DNA of 64,000 nt from Rhodospirillales bacterium. GTDB taxonomy: Bacteria; Pseudomonadota; Alphaproteobacteria; Rhodospirillales; WMHbin7. This document shows positions 44,618 to 52,554 of this stretch, piece by piece. The notes beneath the pieces were generated by a model, which had not been told where the DNA came from, made no database searches, and worked only from the letters and a program-made list of their open reading frames with translations. The stretch covers positions 96,779-160,778 of the forward strand of contig JACRPC010000006.1 of assembly GCA_016214125.1 (NCBI GenBank). The letters are read 5' to 3'. The position numbers and the translations under genes were made by a program. The number at the start of each line of letters is the position of its first letter. Position 1 is the first letter of the stretch.

Positions 44618-45675
44618 AGCGAATCCTGGTCACTGGCGGCGCCGGTTTCGTCGGCGCCACCTTGGCTCTGGCCCTAAAGCGCTCCTTCGCTCATGCCGAG
44701 GTGGTGGCGTTCGACAATCTGTACCGATCGGGCTCGGAACTGGCGCTGCCCCGCCTGGCCAAGGGCGGCGTCGTCTTTTGCAAGGGCGATGTGCGTGTGC
44801 CGGCCGAGATCGCGGCGGCGGGGCCCTTCGACCTTCTGCTCGATTGCGCGGCCGAGCCCTCGGTCCATGCCGGCTACGGCGAAAGCCCGGACTATCTGAT
44901 CGCCACCAATCTCACCGGCACCGCCCATTGCCTGGAGGCGGCGCGCCGCCAGGGGGCGAAAATCGTCTTCCTCTCCACCAGCCGCGTCTACCCGATCGCC
45001 GCCCTGCGCGCCTTGCCGCTTGAGCGTCGGGGCGACCGGCTGGTCGTGCCGCCCGGCGCCCAGGGACCGGGCTGGTCGGAGCGGGGCATCGGTCCCGGTT
45101 TTCCCATGGAAGGCTCGCGCTCGCTTTACGGCGCCGCCAAGCTTGGCTCGGAACTGCTGGCCGAGGAGTTTGCCGCCCATTACGGCCTCGACGTAATGGT
45201 GCTGCGCGCCGGCGTGCTCGCCGGTCCCTGGCAGATGGGCAAGGTCGATCAGGGATTCATGGCCTTGTGGGCGGCCCGTCATCTTTTCGGCGGGCCCTTG
45301 GCCTATCGGGGCTTCGGCGGGCTGGGCCTGCAGGTGCGCGACGTGCTGCACGCCGAGGATCTGGCCGATCTGCTGATCCATCTTCTGGGCGCCGCGCCCA
45401 GCGGATTTTCGCGCTGGATGGTGGGGGGCGGGCCCGACAATGCCGTGTCGCTTTGCGAACTGACCCGGCTGTGCCAAGAGCGGTCGGGGCGAACGATCCC
45501 GATCGGCGCCGATCCCGAAACGCGCCCGGCCGACATTCCCTGGTTCGTCACCGATTGCGGCGATCTTCGCGGCTGGCGGCCGCGCCGCGGCATCGCCGCC
45601 ATCGTCGAGGATCTGTTCGTCTGGCTCGAAACCCATCGCGCCGTCCTGGCGCCCTTCTTCGGAGGCGGCCGATGA
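44614..45675 (+). CDS. NAD-dependent sugar epimerase/dehydratase (SDR), first of two
   Basis: The 353-residue extended short-chain dehydrogenase has the NAD-binding motif ILVTGGAGFVGATLALALKR, LDCAAEPSVHAGYGESPDYL and the catalytic YxxxK in SRSLYGAAKLGSELLAEEFA. LSTSRVYPI supplies the catalytic Ser/Thr. The closest type is the CDP-paratose/CDP-tyvelose 2-epimerase or UDP-glucose 4-epimerase group, but the sugar cannot be fixed. It overlaps the radical-SAM fusion gene upstream and the second epimerase downstream, each by four bases. Confidence 0.88.
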   Translation: MKRILVTGGAGFVGATLALALKRSFAHAEVVAFDNLYRSGSELALPRLAKGGVVFCKGDVRVPAEIAAAGPFDLLLDCAAEPSVHAGYGESPDYLIATNLTGTAHCLEAARRQGAKIVFLSTSRVYPIAALRALPLERRGDRLVVPPGAQGPGWSERGIGPGFPMEGSRSLYGAAKLGSELLAEEFAAHYGLDVMVLRAGVLAGPWQMGKVDQGFMALWAARHLFGGPLAYRGFGGLGLQVRDVLHAEDLADLLIHLLGAAPSGFSRWMVGGGPDNAVSLCELTRLCQERSGRTIPIGADPETRPADIPWFVTDCGDLRGWRPRRGIAAIVEDLFVWLETHRAVLAPFFGGGR

Positions 45676-46736
45676 GTCTGGCGCTGGTGACCGGAGCCGC
45701 CGGCCTGGTCGGTTCGGAATCGGTGCGACGCTTCGCCGCCGAGGGCCTCGAGGTGATCGGCCTCGACAACGACATGCGGGCCTATTTCTTCGGGCCCGGC
45801 GCCAGCACCCGTCCGGTGGCCGAACGCCTGCGGCGCGAGGTTCCGCGCTACACCCATCTCGACACCGACATTCGCGATCTCGCGGCCCTGGAAGGGCTGT
45901 TCCGGCGGGTTGGCGGCGATCTTTCCGTCATCGTCCACGCCGCCGCCCAGCCCTCGCACGATTGGGCGGCCAGCGAACCCCTGACCGATTTCGCCGTCAA
46001 CGCCCAGGGCACCCTCAATCTTCTCGAACTGACCCGCCGGCACGCGCCGGGCGCGGTGTTCCTCTTTCTCAGCACCAACAAGGTCTATGGCGACACGGCG
46101 AACCGGCTGCCGCTGATCGAGACCGCGACCCGCTTCACGCTGGCCCCCGACCATCCCTTCGCGGCGCGCGGCATCGACGAAAGCATGAGTCTCGATCACA
46201 CGCTGCACAGCGTCTTCGGCGCCTCCAAGGTGGCGGCCGATGTCCTGGTTCAGGAATATGGCCGCTATTTCGGCCTGAAAACGGCCTGCTTCCGGGGCGG
46301 CTGCCTGACCGGGCCGGCCCATGCCGGGGCGGAATTGCACGGCTTCCTGGCTTGGCTGGTCCGTTCGGCCGTCGAAGGACGGCCCTACACGGTGTTCGGC
46401 TATCAGGGCAAGCAGGTGCGCGACAACATTCACGCAGCCGATCTGGTCGAGGCGCTCTGGCAGGTCTTTCGCGATCCGCCCCAGGGCGAGGCCTTCAACA
46501 TCGGCGGCGGCATGGAATCGAACTGCTCGATGATCGAGGCGATCGCGCTGATCGAGCGCCTGACCGGAATGCCGGTTGTCTGGCGCTATTCGCCGGACCA
46601 CCGCAAGGGCGACCACATCTGGTGGATCAGCGATCTTTCCAAACTGATGGCCCGCTGTCCCGGCTGGCGGCCGCGCTACGGCATCGAGGACATCGTCGGC
46701 GAATTGATCGAGGCGGCGGGCGGTCGCATCGCCTGA
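45672..46736 (+). CDS. NAD-dependent sugar epimerase (CDP-paratose 2-epimerase-like), second of two
   Basis: The 354-residue enzyme has ALVTGAAGLVGSESVRRFAA for NAD binding. VHAAAQPSHDWAASEPLTDF, LFLSTNKVYGDTANRLPLIE and SVFGASKVAADVLVQEYGRY follow. The segments AAQPSHDWA, NKVYGD and the C-terminal FNIGGGMESNCSMIEAI resemble CDP-tyvelose/paratose 2-epimerases. The usual catalytic Tyr position before xxxK reads Phe (VFGASK), which matches or departs from the family depending on alignment. It ends the three-gene unit and is followed by a terminator. Confidence 0.87.
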   Translation: MSLALVTGAAGLVGSESVRRFAAEGLEVIGLDNDMRAYFFGPGASTRPVAERLRREVPRYTHLDTDIRDLAALEGLFRRVGGDLSVIVHAAAQPSHDWAASEPLTDFAVNAQGTLNLLELTRRHAPGAVFLFLSTNKVYGDTANRLPLIETATRFTLAPDHPFAARGIDESMSLDHTLHSVFGASKVAADVLVQEYGRYFGLKTACFRGGCLTGPAHAGAELHGFLAWLVRSAVEGRPYTVFGYQGKQVRDNIHAADLVEALWQVFRDPPQGEAFNIGGGMESNCSMIEAIALIERLTGMPVVWRYSPDHRKGDHIWWISDLSKLMARCPGWRPRYGIEDIVGELIEAAGGRIA

Positions 46737-46738
46737 TC

Positions 46739-46774
46739 GCGCTTGGTCCGCCCAAGGCAAGCGCTATTTTTTTT
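46739..46774 (+). terminator. Rho-independent terminator of the radical SAM-epimerase operon
   Basis: GCGCTTG (46739-46745) pairs with CAAGCGC (46758-46764), followed by TATTTTTTTT. It starts two bases after the epimerase stop codon. Confidence 0.85.
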
Positions 46775-46873
46775 CGAGACCCCGCCCATCGATCTTTTCT
46801 TTCCGGCAAAATATTAATAAGTCTATACCAGCGAAGTGCCGGAACGGCCGCGGGGAATAGGGTAGGGTGAGCG

Positions 46874-48568
46874 ATGGCGGGCGGCGAGAGCTTCGAGGTC
46901 CAGATTCTGCGCCAAGGGCGCTGGATGACCGAATCGGCCCGCGACCGGCAGGACGAAGCCCGGCAGCTTGCCCAGAAATTCCTAAGCGACAAGAAATGCG
47001 AAGGCGCCCGGGTGGTGGCGAGCAAGGTGGGGCGCGACGGCCTCATTTCGGAAAAGGTGATCTTCGAGCAGAGCCAAACGGGCGGCGGCGACGGCCCGGC
47101 CCGCATCAACCCGATCGATTCCTGCCCGCCGCGCTGCCTGCAGACCCGCGACTATTTCGGCCTGGAAAGCCGGATGACCATCAACCGGATCCTGCGCACC
47201 TATCTTGAGGACAATTTCCTCACCCCAACCGAGCTGCTCCACGTCTTCAAGGAAATCCAGCGCGTCTGGGACAAGGACAATCTCGTCCCCTCGGCCGCCG
47301 ACCGCATCGCCTCGCTGCAGACCAAGATCGGCGGCCCGCAGACCGCCAACGAACGGCGCGAGGAAATCTACGCCAGCCTCGATCAGATCCAGGCCCGGGC
47401 GCGCGAGGCGGCGAAATCGAAACTGCCCGACATCGGCCAACGCTTTTCCGACACCCTGAACGCGCTGGGGCGCGGCCAGGACGGCGAGGCCGAGTATCGG
47501 GCGATGGTGGCGCTGGCGCGCGAGCTGGTCGGCCTGCGCAACTGGATGGGCAAGCTCGACCGGCTGACCGAGCTGGCGGCGGCCGAGACCGATGCCGAAT
47601 CGATCCTGCTGCTCGACACGGTGATCGCCGACGTGCTGGGCGCCAACGTCGTCCAGGAGCTGTTGGGTTGGCAGCCCTCGCTGGGCAGCGCCATCATCAG
47701 CCTGCTCGATCTGGGCGACGGCAAATTCGACCACACCAAGAGCGAGGCCAAGGGGGTGGCCGAGCGTCTGGTCCGCCTCTTCGCCCAGAACAAGCTGCCG
47801 GGCAGCCGGCATGTGCTGGTCGACCGGGCGCTGCGCCATCTGCGCTCGTCCAATCCGCTGTCGCGCAACGATCCCAAGCGGGAATTGGAGGAATACCAGC
47901 GCGTCCTGCTCCGCCTTTTGGTGCCGGGCGGCATCATCTCGGGCGCCGAGGCGGCCGAGGCGCTGACGCTGCGCGGCACCCGCTTCGTCGAGCAGGGTGG
48001 CGCCACCGGCAAGCGGGCCGCCATCCAGGCCACCGTCAAGGCGCTGCCCGATCGAGCGCACGGCGTCATGTATCTTTCCGAGCTGACCAAGACCGATTTC
48101 GCCAAGGATCATCAGGCCGACATCATCAAGCAGCTCGACATCGTCTTCGGCGCCCGGGTGATCGGCGAGTTGTGCCGGCGCACCCTGTCGCCCAAGGAGC
48201 GCTTGATCAACGCCACCGGGGCCTTCAACGCCGCCCTGGCCTCGGCGCTGCCCGATCTCATCAAGCGCAAGGTCGCCGATCACATCGACGACGTCTTGGA
48301 GCGCTACCTGATCGACGAGAACATCATCGAGAAGCTCGACGATCCCAAGGCGCATCTGCGCGATCGCGCCATCCGGCTGGTGAAATTCTGCGGGGCCGGC
48401 GTGCTGCCCCAAGGCAAGGCCTTGAACCGCGCCCGCATGCGCGTCATCAAGCTTCTGCGCCAACCCAGCTTCGATTCCCATTTCATCGAGGGTATCGCCG
48501 ACAAAACCCAGGCGGAAAAGGCCCTGCGCGATTTTCACCATCTTTTGATCGAGGCCGGATTCGGCTGA
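46874..48568 (+). CDS. Large soluble protein of unknown function
   Basis: I do not recognise a named family for this 564-residue protein. It has no signal peptide or transmembrane helix. Residues about 5-70 look like a small separate module (FEVQILRQGRWMTESARDRQ, then GARVVASKVGRDGLISEKVI). Residues about 95-110 include ESRMTINRILRTYLEDNFLT. The rest is predicted mostly helical, with charged repeats such as RALRHLRSSNPLSRNDPKRE and DHIDDVLERYLIDENIIEKL. It stands alone between a terminator and an AT-rich promoter region. Coding status is clear from length and codon bias. Confidence 0.85.
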   Translation: MAGGESFEVQILRQGRWMTESARDRQDEARQLAQKFLSDKKCEGARVVASKVGRDGLISEKVIFEQSQTGGGDGPARINPIDSCPPRCLQTRDYFGLESRMTINRILRTYLEDNFLTPTELLHVFKEIQRVWDKDNLVPSAADRIASLQTKIGGPQTANERREEIYASLDQIQARAREAAKSKLPDIGQRFSDTLNALGRGQDGEAEYRAMVALARELVGLRNWMGKLDRLTELAAAETDAESILLLDTVIADVLGANVVQELLGWQPSLGSAIISLLDLGDGKFDHTKSEAKGVAERLVRLFAQNKLPGSRHVLVDRALRHLRSSNPLSRNDPKRELEEYQRVLLRLLVPGGIISGAEAAEALTLRGTRFVEQGGATGKRAAIQATVKALPDRAHGVMYLSELTKTDFAKDHQADIIKQLDIVFGARVIGELCRRTLSPKERLINATGAFNAALASALPDLIKRKVADHIDDVLERYLIDENIIEKLDDPKAHLRDRAIRLVKFCGAGVLPQGKALNRARMRVIKLLRQPSFDSHFIEGIADKTQAEKALRDFHHLLIEAGFG

Positions 48569-48810
48569 GCGCCCTCAAAGCGTCCGAACCGATGTCGCAT
48601 GTTGCATCGCACACAAAGCAACCGGCGCGTTGATATTGTTTCCGCGGAGAGAAATTGAGTTTTCAATAAAAGCATAAGCCATTGATTTTTATATTTTCAC
48701 ATAAAATATAAGTATTTCTACCACTTGATTCCAGTCAATCATGGGGGCAAGGATCGGCCGATCTTCCCAAGGCCTGACATCGTCAGGTATTACCAAATAT
48801 GGAGCTCCCC
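48569..48810. promoter_or_regulatory. AT-rich upstream region of the chemoreceptor gene
   Basis: The central 100 bases (about 48640-48740) are strikingly AT-rich for this genome, with runs such as TTTTTATATTTTCACATAAA. A promoter is expected here, but several overlapping -10-like words prevent a single choice. Confidence 0.5.
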
Positions 48811-50829
48811 ATGGCAGGTTTGATGGCGAATTTCCGCATCGGCACGCGCATCACCGCAGGTTTCATGATCGTGCTGGCCCTTCTGGCGGCGGTTTCGGTC
48901 ATCGGTTATCAGGGTCTGGTCGCGTCGATGACCGGGCTCGACGGCTACATCGAGGTGTCGGGCAACATGGTCCGCCTGCTTGGGGTGGAGCGCGACTTCA
49001 ACGGCATGCGCCGCCAGGTGCTCTCCTATTCCTACACCGGCGATCCGAAGACCGCCGCCCGTGTGCGAGAGATCGAGAAGGTGATCGAGGCCGATTTCGC
49101 CCAAGCGATCGCCGGTGCCAAGGACCCCGGCCGCAAGTCCGGCCTGGAGAGCATGAAGGCCGAGGTGGGCTCCTACCAGGCCAATTTCGACAAATTGGCG
49201 GCGTTGCGGGTCCGCCGCGACGAACTGGTGCGCAACGACATGAATCCGCCGGGCGAGCAAGCCCAGGCCAAGCTGAACGAAATCATCAAGGCCGCCACCG
49301 ACTCCAAGGACCTTGGCTTGGCGGCGCTGGCCGGGATGGCGCAGGAAAGGCTGATGGCCTCGCGCCTTACCGCCGCGCAATTCCTGGCCGAGTCCGACGC
49401 CAAGCTGGTCGAGCTGCAGGGCGACCAGCTCAAGCAGTTCCTCAATCTCGCCGAGCGTCTGGTCCAGGCAACCGACCATCCCGCCCGTCAGAAGCTGGCC
49501 CGCGAGATCGGCGATTTGGGCAAGAAATACGACGACGCCTTTGACGAGGCCGCCAAGGCGGTGTTGGAGGTCAACACGCTGGTGACCACGGTCTTGCCCA
49601 AGGAAGCCGAGGATCTGGCCAAGTTGATCGAGGAAACCACCGCCAGCCAGCGCCAAGTCCTCGCCAAGCTGGAGAAGGAGACCGACGAGGATCTCGAGGG
49701 CGACATCAAAGTGACGGCAATTCTTTCGGTGGCGGCGTTCGTCTTGGGCGCGCTTTTGGCCTGGTTCATCGCCCGCGGCGTCACCGGCCCGGTCAACGGC
49801 ATGACCCGCGCCATGATCAGGCTGGCCGATGGCGACAAGACCACCGAAATCCCCTCGACCGCCAACAAGGATGAGCTGGGCCACATGGCCAAGGCGGTGT
49901 TGGTCTTCAAGGAGAACATGATCAAGGCCGAACACCTCCAGGCCGAACAGGAGGAGATGAAGCGCCAGGCCGAGATCGAGAAGCGGCGCGCCATCAACGA
50001 AATGGCCGACAATTTCGAGAAAAGCGTGATGGGCATCGTCAATTCGGTCTCCAGTTCGGCCACCGAATTGCAGGCCTCGGCCCAGTCGCTCTCCTCGGTG
50101 GCCGAGCAGACCCAGCGCCAATCGACCGCCGTCTCGGCGGCCTCGGAAGAGGCTTCGACCAACGTTCAAACGGTGGCCTCGGCGGCCGAGGAGCTGGCCT
50201 CTTCGATCAAGGAGATCAGCCGTCAGGTCGATCAGGCCTCGAAGGTTTCGGGCGGTGCGGTTAGCGAAGCGAAAAAGGTCAACGGCATGGTCGAAGGCCT
50301 GGCCCAGGCGGCCAACAAGATCGGCGAGGTGGTCAATTTGATCAACGACATCGCGTCGCAGACCAATCTTCTGGCCTTGAACGCCACCATTGAGGCGGCA
50401 AGGGCGGGGGACGCCGGCAAGGGCTTCGCCGTGGTGGCCAACGAGGTCAAGGGCCTGGCCAACCAGACGGCCAAGGCGACCGACGAAATTTCAGGCCAAA
50501 TCGCCGCGGTGCAGAACGCCACGAAAGAAGCCGTGGACGGCATCAAGGGCATCACCAGCACCATCAATCAGATCAGCGAAATCTCCTCGGCGATCGCTTC
50601 GGCGGTCGAGGAACAGGGCGCCGCCACCGGCGAGATCAGCCGCAACGTCCAGCAGGCGGCGGCCGGCACCGCCGAAGTGTCGTCGAACATTTCCGGCGTG
50701 CTGCAGGCTTCGACCGAGACCGGCCACGCCTCGACCCAGGTGCTCGACGCCGCCACCGGCCTTTCCCAGCAGGCCGAACATTTGAAGGAGGATGTCAACC
50801 GCTTCATCAACCATCTCCGTGCCGGCTAA
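48811..50829 (+). CDS. Methyl-accepting chemotaxis protein
   Basis: The 672-residue chemoreceptor has a transmembrane helix near the N-terminus (GTRITAGFMIVLALLAAVSV). A periplasmic helical sensor of about 260 residues follows, of the HBM-like double-bundle size, then a second transmembrane helix (ILSVAAFVLGALLAWFIARG) and a HAMP domain. The signalling domain has the conserved tip INDIASQTNLLALNATIEAA with ARAGDAGKGFAVVANEVK. The ATG at 48811 is used because GGAGCTCCCC lies directly upstream. There is no C-terminal CheR-docking pentapeptide. The ligand is unknown. A small coiled-coil gene follows after 33 bases. Confidence 0.96.
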   Translation: MAGLMANFRIGTRITAGFMIVLALLAAVSVIGYQGLVASMTGLDGYIEVSGNMVRLLGVERDFNGMRRQVLSYSYTGDPKTAARVREIEKVIEADFAQAIAGAKDPGRKSGLESMKAEVGSYQANFDKLAALRVRRDELVRNDMNPPGEQAQAKLNEIIKAATDSKDLGLAALAGMAQERLMASRLTAAQFLAESDAKLVELQGDQLKQFLNLAERLVQATDHPARQKLAREIGDLGKKYDDAFDEAAKAVLEVNTLVTTVLPKEAEDLAKLIEETTASQRQVLAKLEKETDEDLEGDIKVTAILSVAAFVLGALLAWFIARGVTGPVNGMTRAMIRLADGDKTTEIPSTANKDELGHMAKAVLVFKENMIKAEHLQAEQEEMKRQAEIEKRRAINEMADNFEKSVMGIVNSVSSSATELQASAQSLSSVAEQTQRQSTAVSAASEEASTNVQTVASAAEELASSIKEISRQVDQASKVSGGAVSEAKKVNGMVEGLAQAANKIGEVVNLINDIASQTNLLALNATIEAARAGDAGKGFAVVANEVKGLANQTAKATDEISGQIAAVQNATKEAVDGIKGITSTINQISEISSAIASAVEEQGAATGEISRNVQQAAAGTAEVSSNISGVLQASTETGHASTQVLDAATGLSQQAEHLKEDVNRFINHLRAG

Positions 50830-50862
50830 GCCTGCCCCCGCAACCGATCCAAGGAGGCGCCC

Positions 50863-51174
50863 ATGGCGCGCGTCATTCCCACGGAGCTGTTCCTGATGCA
50901 CCGCGCCGCCCGCGAGGGCCGCCGGGCGCTTCGCGAGGTTCAGGCGATGGTCCATGCCCTGGCGGTGGCGATGCGGCCGCTTCACGAATCGACCGAGCGC
51001 GCCAAGCGTCAGCTCGACGAATCGGAGCGGCAAATGGCCCGGCAAAAGGCGCAGCACGACCGGCTCTACCGAACCTACCAAGAAGCCCTGGCGTCGCCTT
51101 CGCTGGCCCAGCTCGAGGCGGCGCGCGATTCCTACGCCCGCCTGATCGCCGCCGTCCCGCCGGCCGCCGACTAG
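50863..51174 (+). CDS. Small coiled-coil protein
   Basis: The 103-residue protein is Arg/Ala/Glu-rich and mostly helical, with a probable coiled coil over residues about 30-75 (HESTERAKRQLDESERQMAR, then QKAQHDRLYRTYQEAL). CCAAGGAGGCGCCC lies before the ATG, a strong ribosome binding site. It follows the chemoreceptor gene closely and probably shares its transcript. It has no signal peptide. The function is unknown; a link with the receptor is suggested only by position. Confidence 0.72.
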   Translation: MARVIPTELFLMHRAAREGRRALREVQAMVHALAVAMRPLHESTERAKRQLDESERQMARQKAQHDRLYRTYQEALASPSLAQLEAARDSYARLIAAVPPAAD

Positions 51175-51179
51175 CGGCG

Positions 51180-51701
51180 CTATCCGGCGCTTGTCGCCGG
51201 CAGGATGGTCACCGGGCTGGCGAGCACGGTGGCGTTGGGCACCAGATAGCGCTTGTCGCCGTCGGCCAGCGTCGTGTAGCGCAGATCGATGGCAATCACC
51301 TCGCCCTCGAAGGCGGCGATCTGCACCCGCTGGCCGTTCCGGAAGGGACGGGCGAGAAGGATCATCAGGCCGGCCACCGCGCTCGAGAGCATGTCCTTGA
51401 GGGCAAAGCCCAAGGCGAAGCCGGTGAGGCCCAGCCCGGCGATGATCGCCGACACGTCGACCCCCAGCGTGCCCAAGGCGCTGATGGCGCCGAAGCCCAG
51501 GATCGCCACCCGCACGCCGTTGCCGACCAGCCCCAGCACGTCACGCCGCTCGCGGTCGCGCTCGGCCAGATGGTTGATCACCGAGCGGGCGATGTTGGCG
51601 GCGACGTAGAAGGCGGCGAACAGGGCCAGCGCGCCCAGAAACGTCGTCGTCATGCCGAGAATCTTGGGGCCGTAGGCGCCAAGGTCGACGCTGGGATTCA
51701 T
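51180..51701 (-). CDS. Short MscS-family mechanosensitive channel-like protein
   Basis: The 173-residue protein has transmembrane helices (LGALALFAAFYVAANIARSV; RVAILGFGAISALGTLGV; a Gly/Ala-rich pore helix ISAIIAGLGLTGFALGFALK-like). The MscS beta domain follows (RPFRNGQRVQIAAFEGEVIA, then IDLRYTTLADGDKRYLVPNA). It stops after that domain, so the alpha/beta C-terminal cage of MscS is missing. The start has AAAGGAGCCCACCC upstream. It lies 16 bases from a second, longer MscS-family gene on the same strand, so they may form a mixed channel. Confidence 0.85.
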   Translation of the reverse strand: MNPSVDLGAYGPKILGMTTTFLGALALFAAFYVAANIARSVINHLAERDRERRDVLGLVGNGVRVAILGFGAISALGTLGVDVSAIIAGLGLTGFALGFALKDMLSSAVAGLMILLARPFRNGQRVQIAAFEGEVIAIDLRYTTLADGDKRYLVPNATVLASPVTILPATSAG

Positions 51702-51717
51702 GGGTGGGCTCCTTTCG

Positions 51718-52533
51718 TCAGATCTTGATCGGCGCGGTGGCACCGCTTTGCAGGGCAAGGCCGGCGCCCTTCAAGCCGGCCAGGATGGCGGCGTTGGCGG
51801 CGAAGCGGGTGGGGAAGTAGCGGGCGCTGGGCACCCAGAAGCGCACGCCGATCGCTACGCCGCCGGGCAGGAAGTCGTGCGCGCCCACCTGCGGCTGCGG
51901 CTCGGATTGAACGTCGCCGACGCTGGCCAGGGCGCGGTGGATGGCGTCGACGGCGCGGGCGATGTCGGCGTCCTGGCCGATCGGCAGCACGAGTTCGACG
52001 ATGCGGTGCTGGCGCGAATTGACGATCACCTGGCCGACGATCTCCTTGTTGGGCACGGTGATCCGCTCGCCGTCCTCGCCGATCAGCACCGTGGCGGCCA
52101 GCGTGATGTCGTCGACGACGCCGCTCACCCCCTTGACGCTGATGGTGTTGCCGACCGCGAAGGGGCGCGACAGGATGATCGACAGGCCGGCACCGTAATT
52201 CGACAGCGGACCCTGGATCGCCATGGTGGCGCCGAAGGCCGAGGCGCCGGCCAGGGCGATCAGGGGCGCGATGCTGATGCCGAAATTGCCAAGCGTGATG
52301 ATGGCGACGAAGGCCAGAATAACGATGCGGACGATGTTGCCCAGGAACTTGGCCAGCGCGCTGTCGATCTTTTTGCCGACGGCGAAGCCTTGGGCCTTGC
52401 GCCCGGCCCAATTGGCGATCTTGAGGCCGATGACCAGGAAGACCAGGGCGCCCAGCGCCTGGAAGCCGTAGGTGACGGCGAATTGCAGCAAGGTGTCGAT
52501 GAATTTCTGCAAGGTGGCCAGTTGCTGTTCCAT
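51718..52533 (-). CDS. MscS-family mechanosensitive channel
   Basis: The 271-residue protein has the full small-MscS architecture: three transmembrane helices with pore-lining helix ALAGASAFGATMAIQGPLSN. The beta domain is RPFAVGNTISVKGVSGVVDD with ITVPNKEIVGQVIVNSRQH, and a C-terminal alpha/beta domain follows. Such channels open under membrane tension and protect against hypo-osmotic shock. It lies between the Sel1-repeat gene upstream and the shorter MscS-like gene downstream on the same strand, with gaps of about 20 bases, suggesting one operon. Confidence 0.92.
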   Translation of the reverse strand: MEQQLATLQKFIDTLLQFAVTYGFQALGALVFLVIGLKIANWAGRKAQGFAVGKKIDSALAKFLGNIVRIVILAFVAIITLGNFGISIAPLIALAGASAFGATMAIQGPLSNYGAGLSIILSRPFAVGNTISVKGVSGVVDDITLAATVLIGEDGERITVPNKEIVGQVIVNSRQHRIVELVLPIGQDADIARAVDAIHRALASVGDVQSEPQPQVGAHDFLPGGVAIGVRFWVPSARYFPTRFAANAAILAGLKGAGLALQSGATAPIKI

Positions 52534-52554
52534 GGTCCGATTCCCCTTTCCGGT

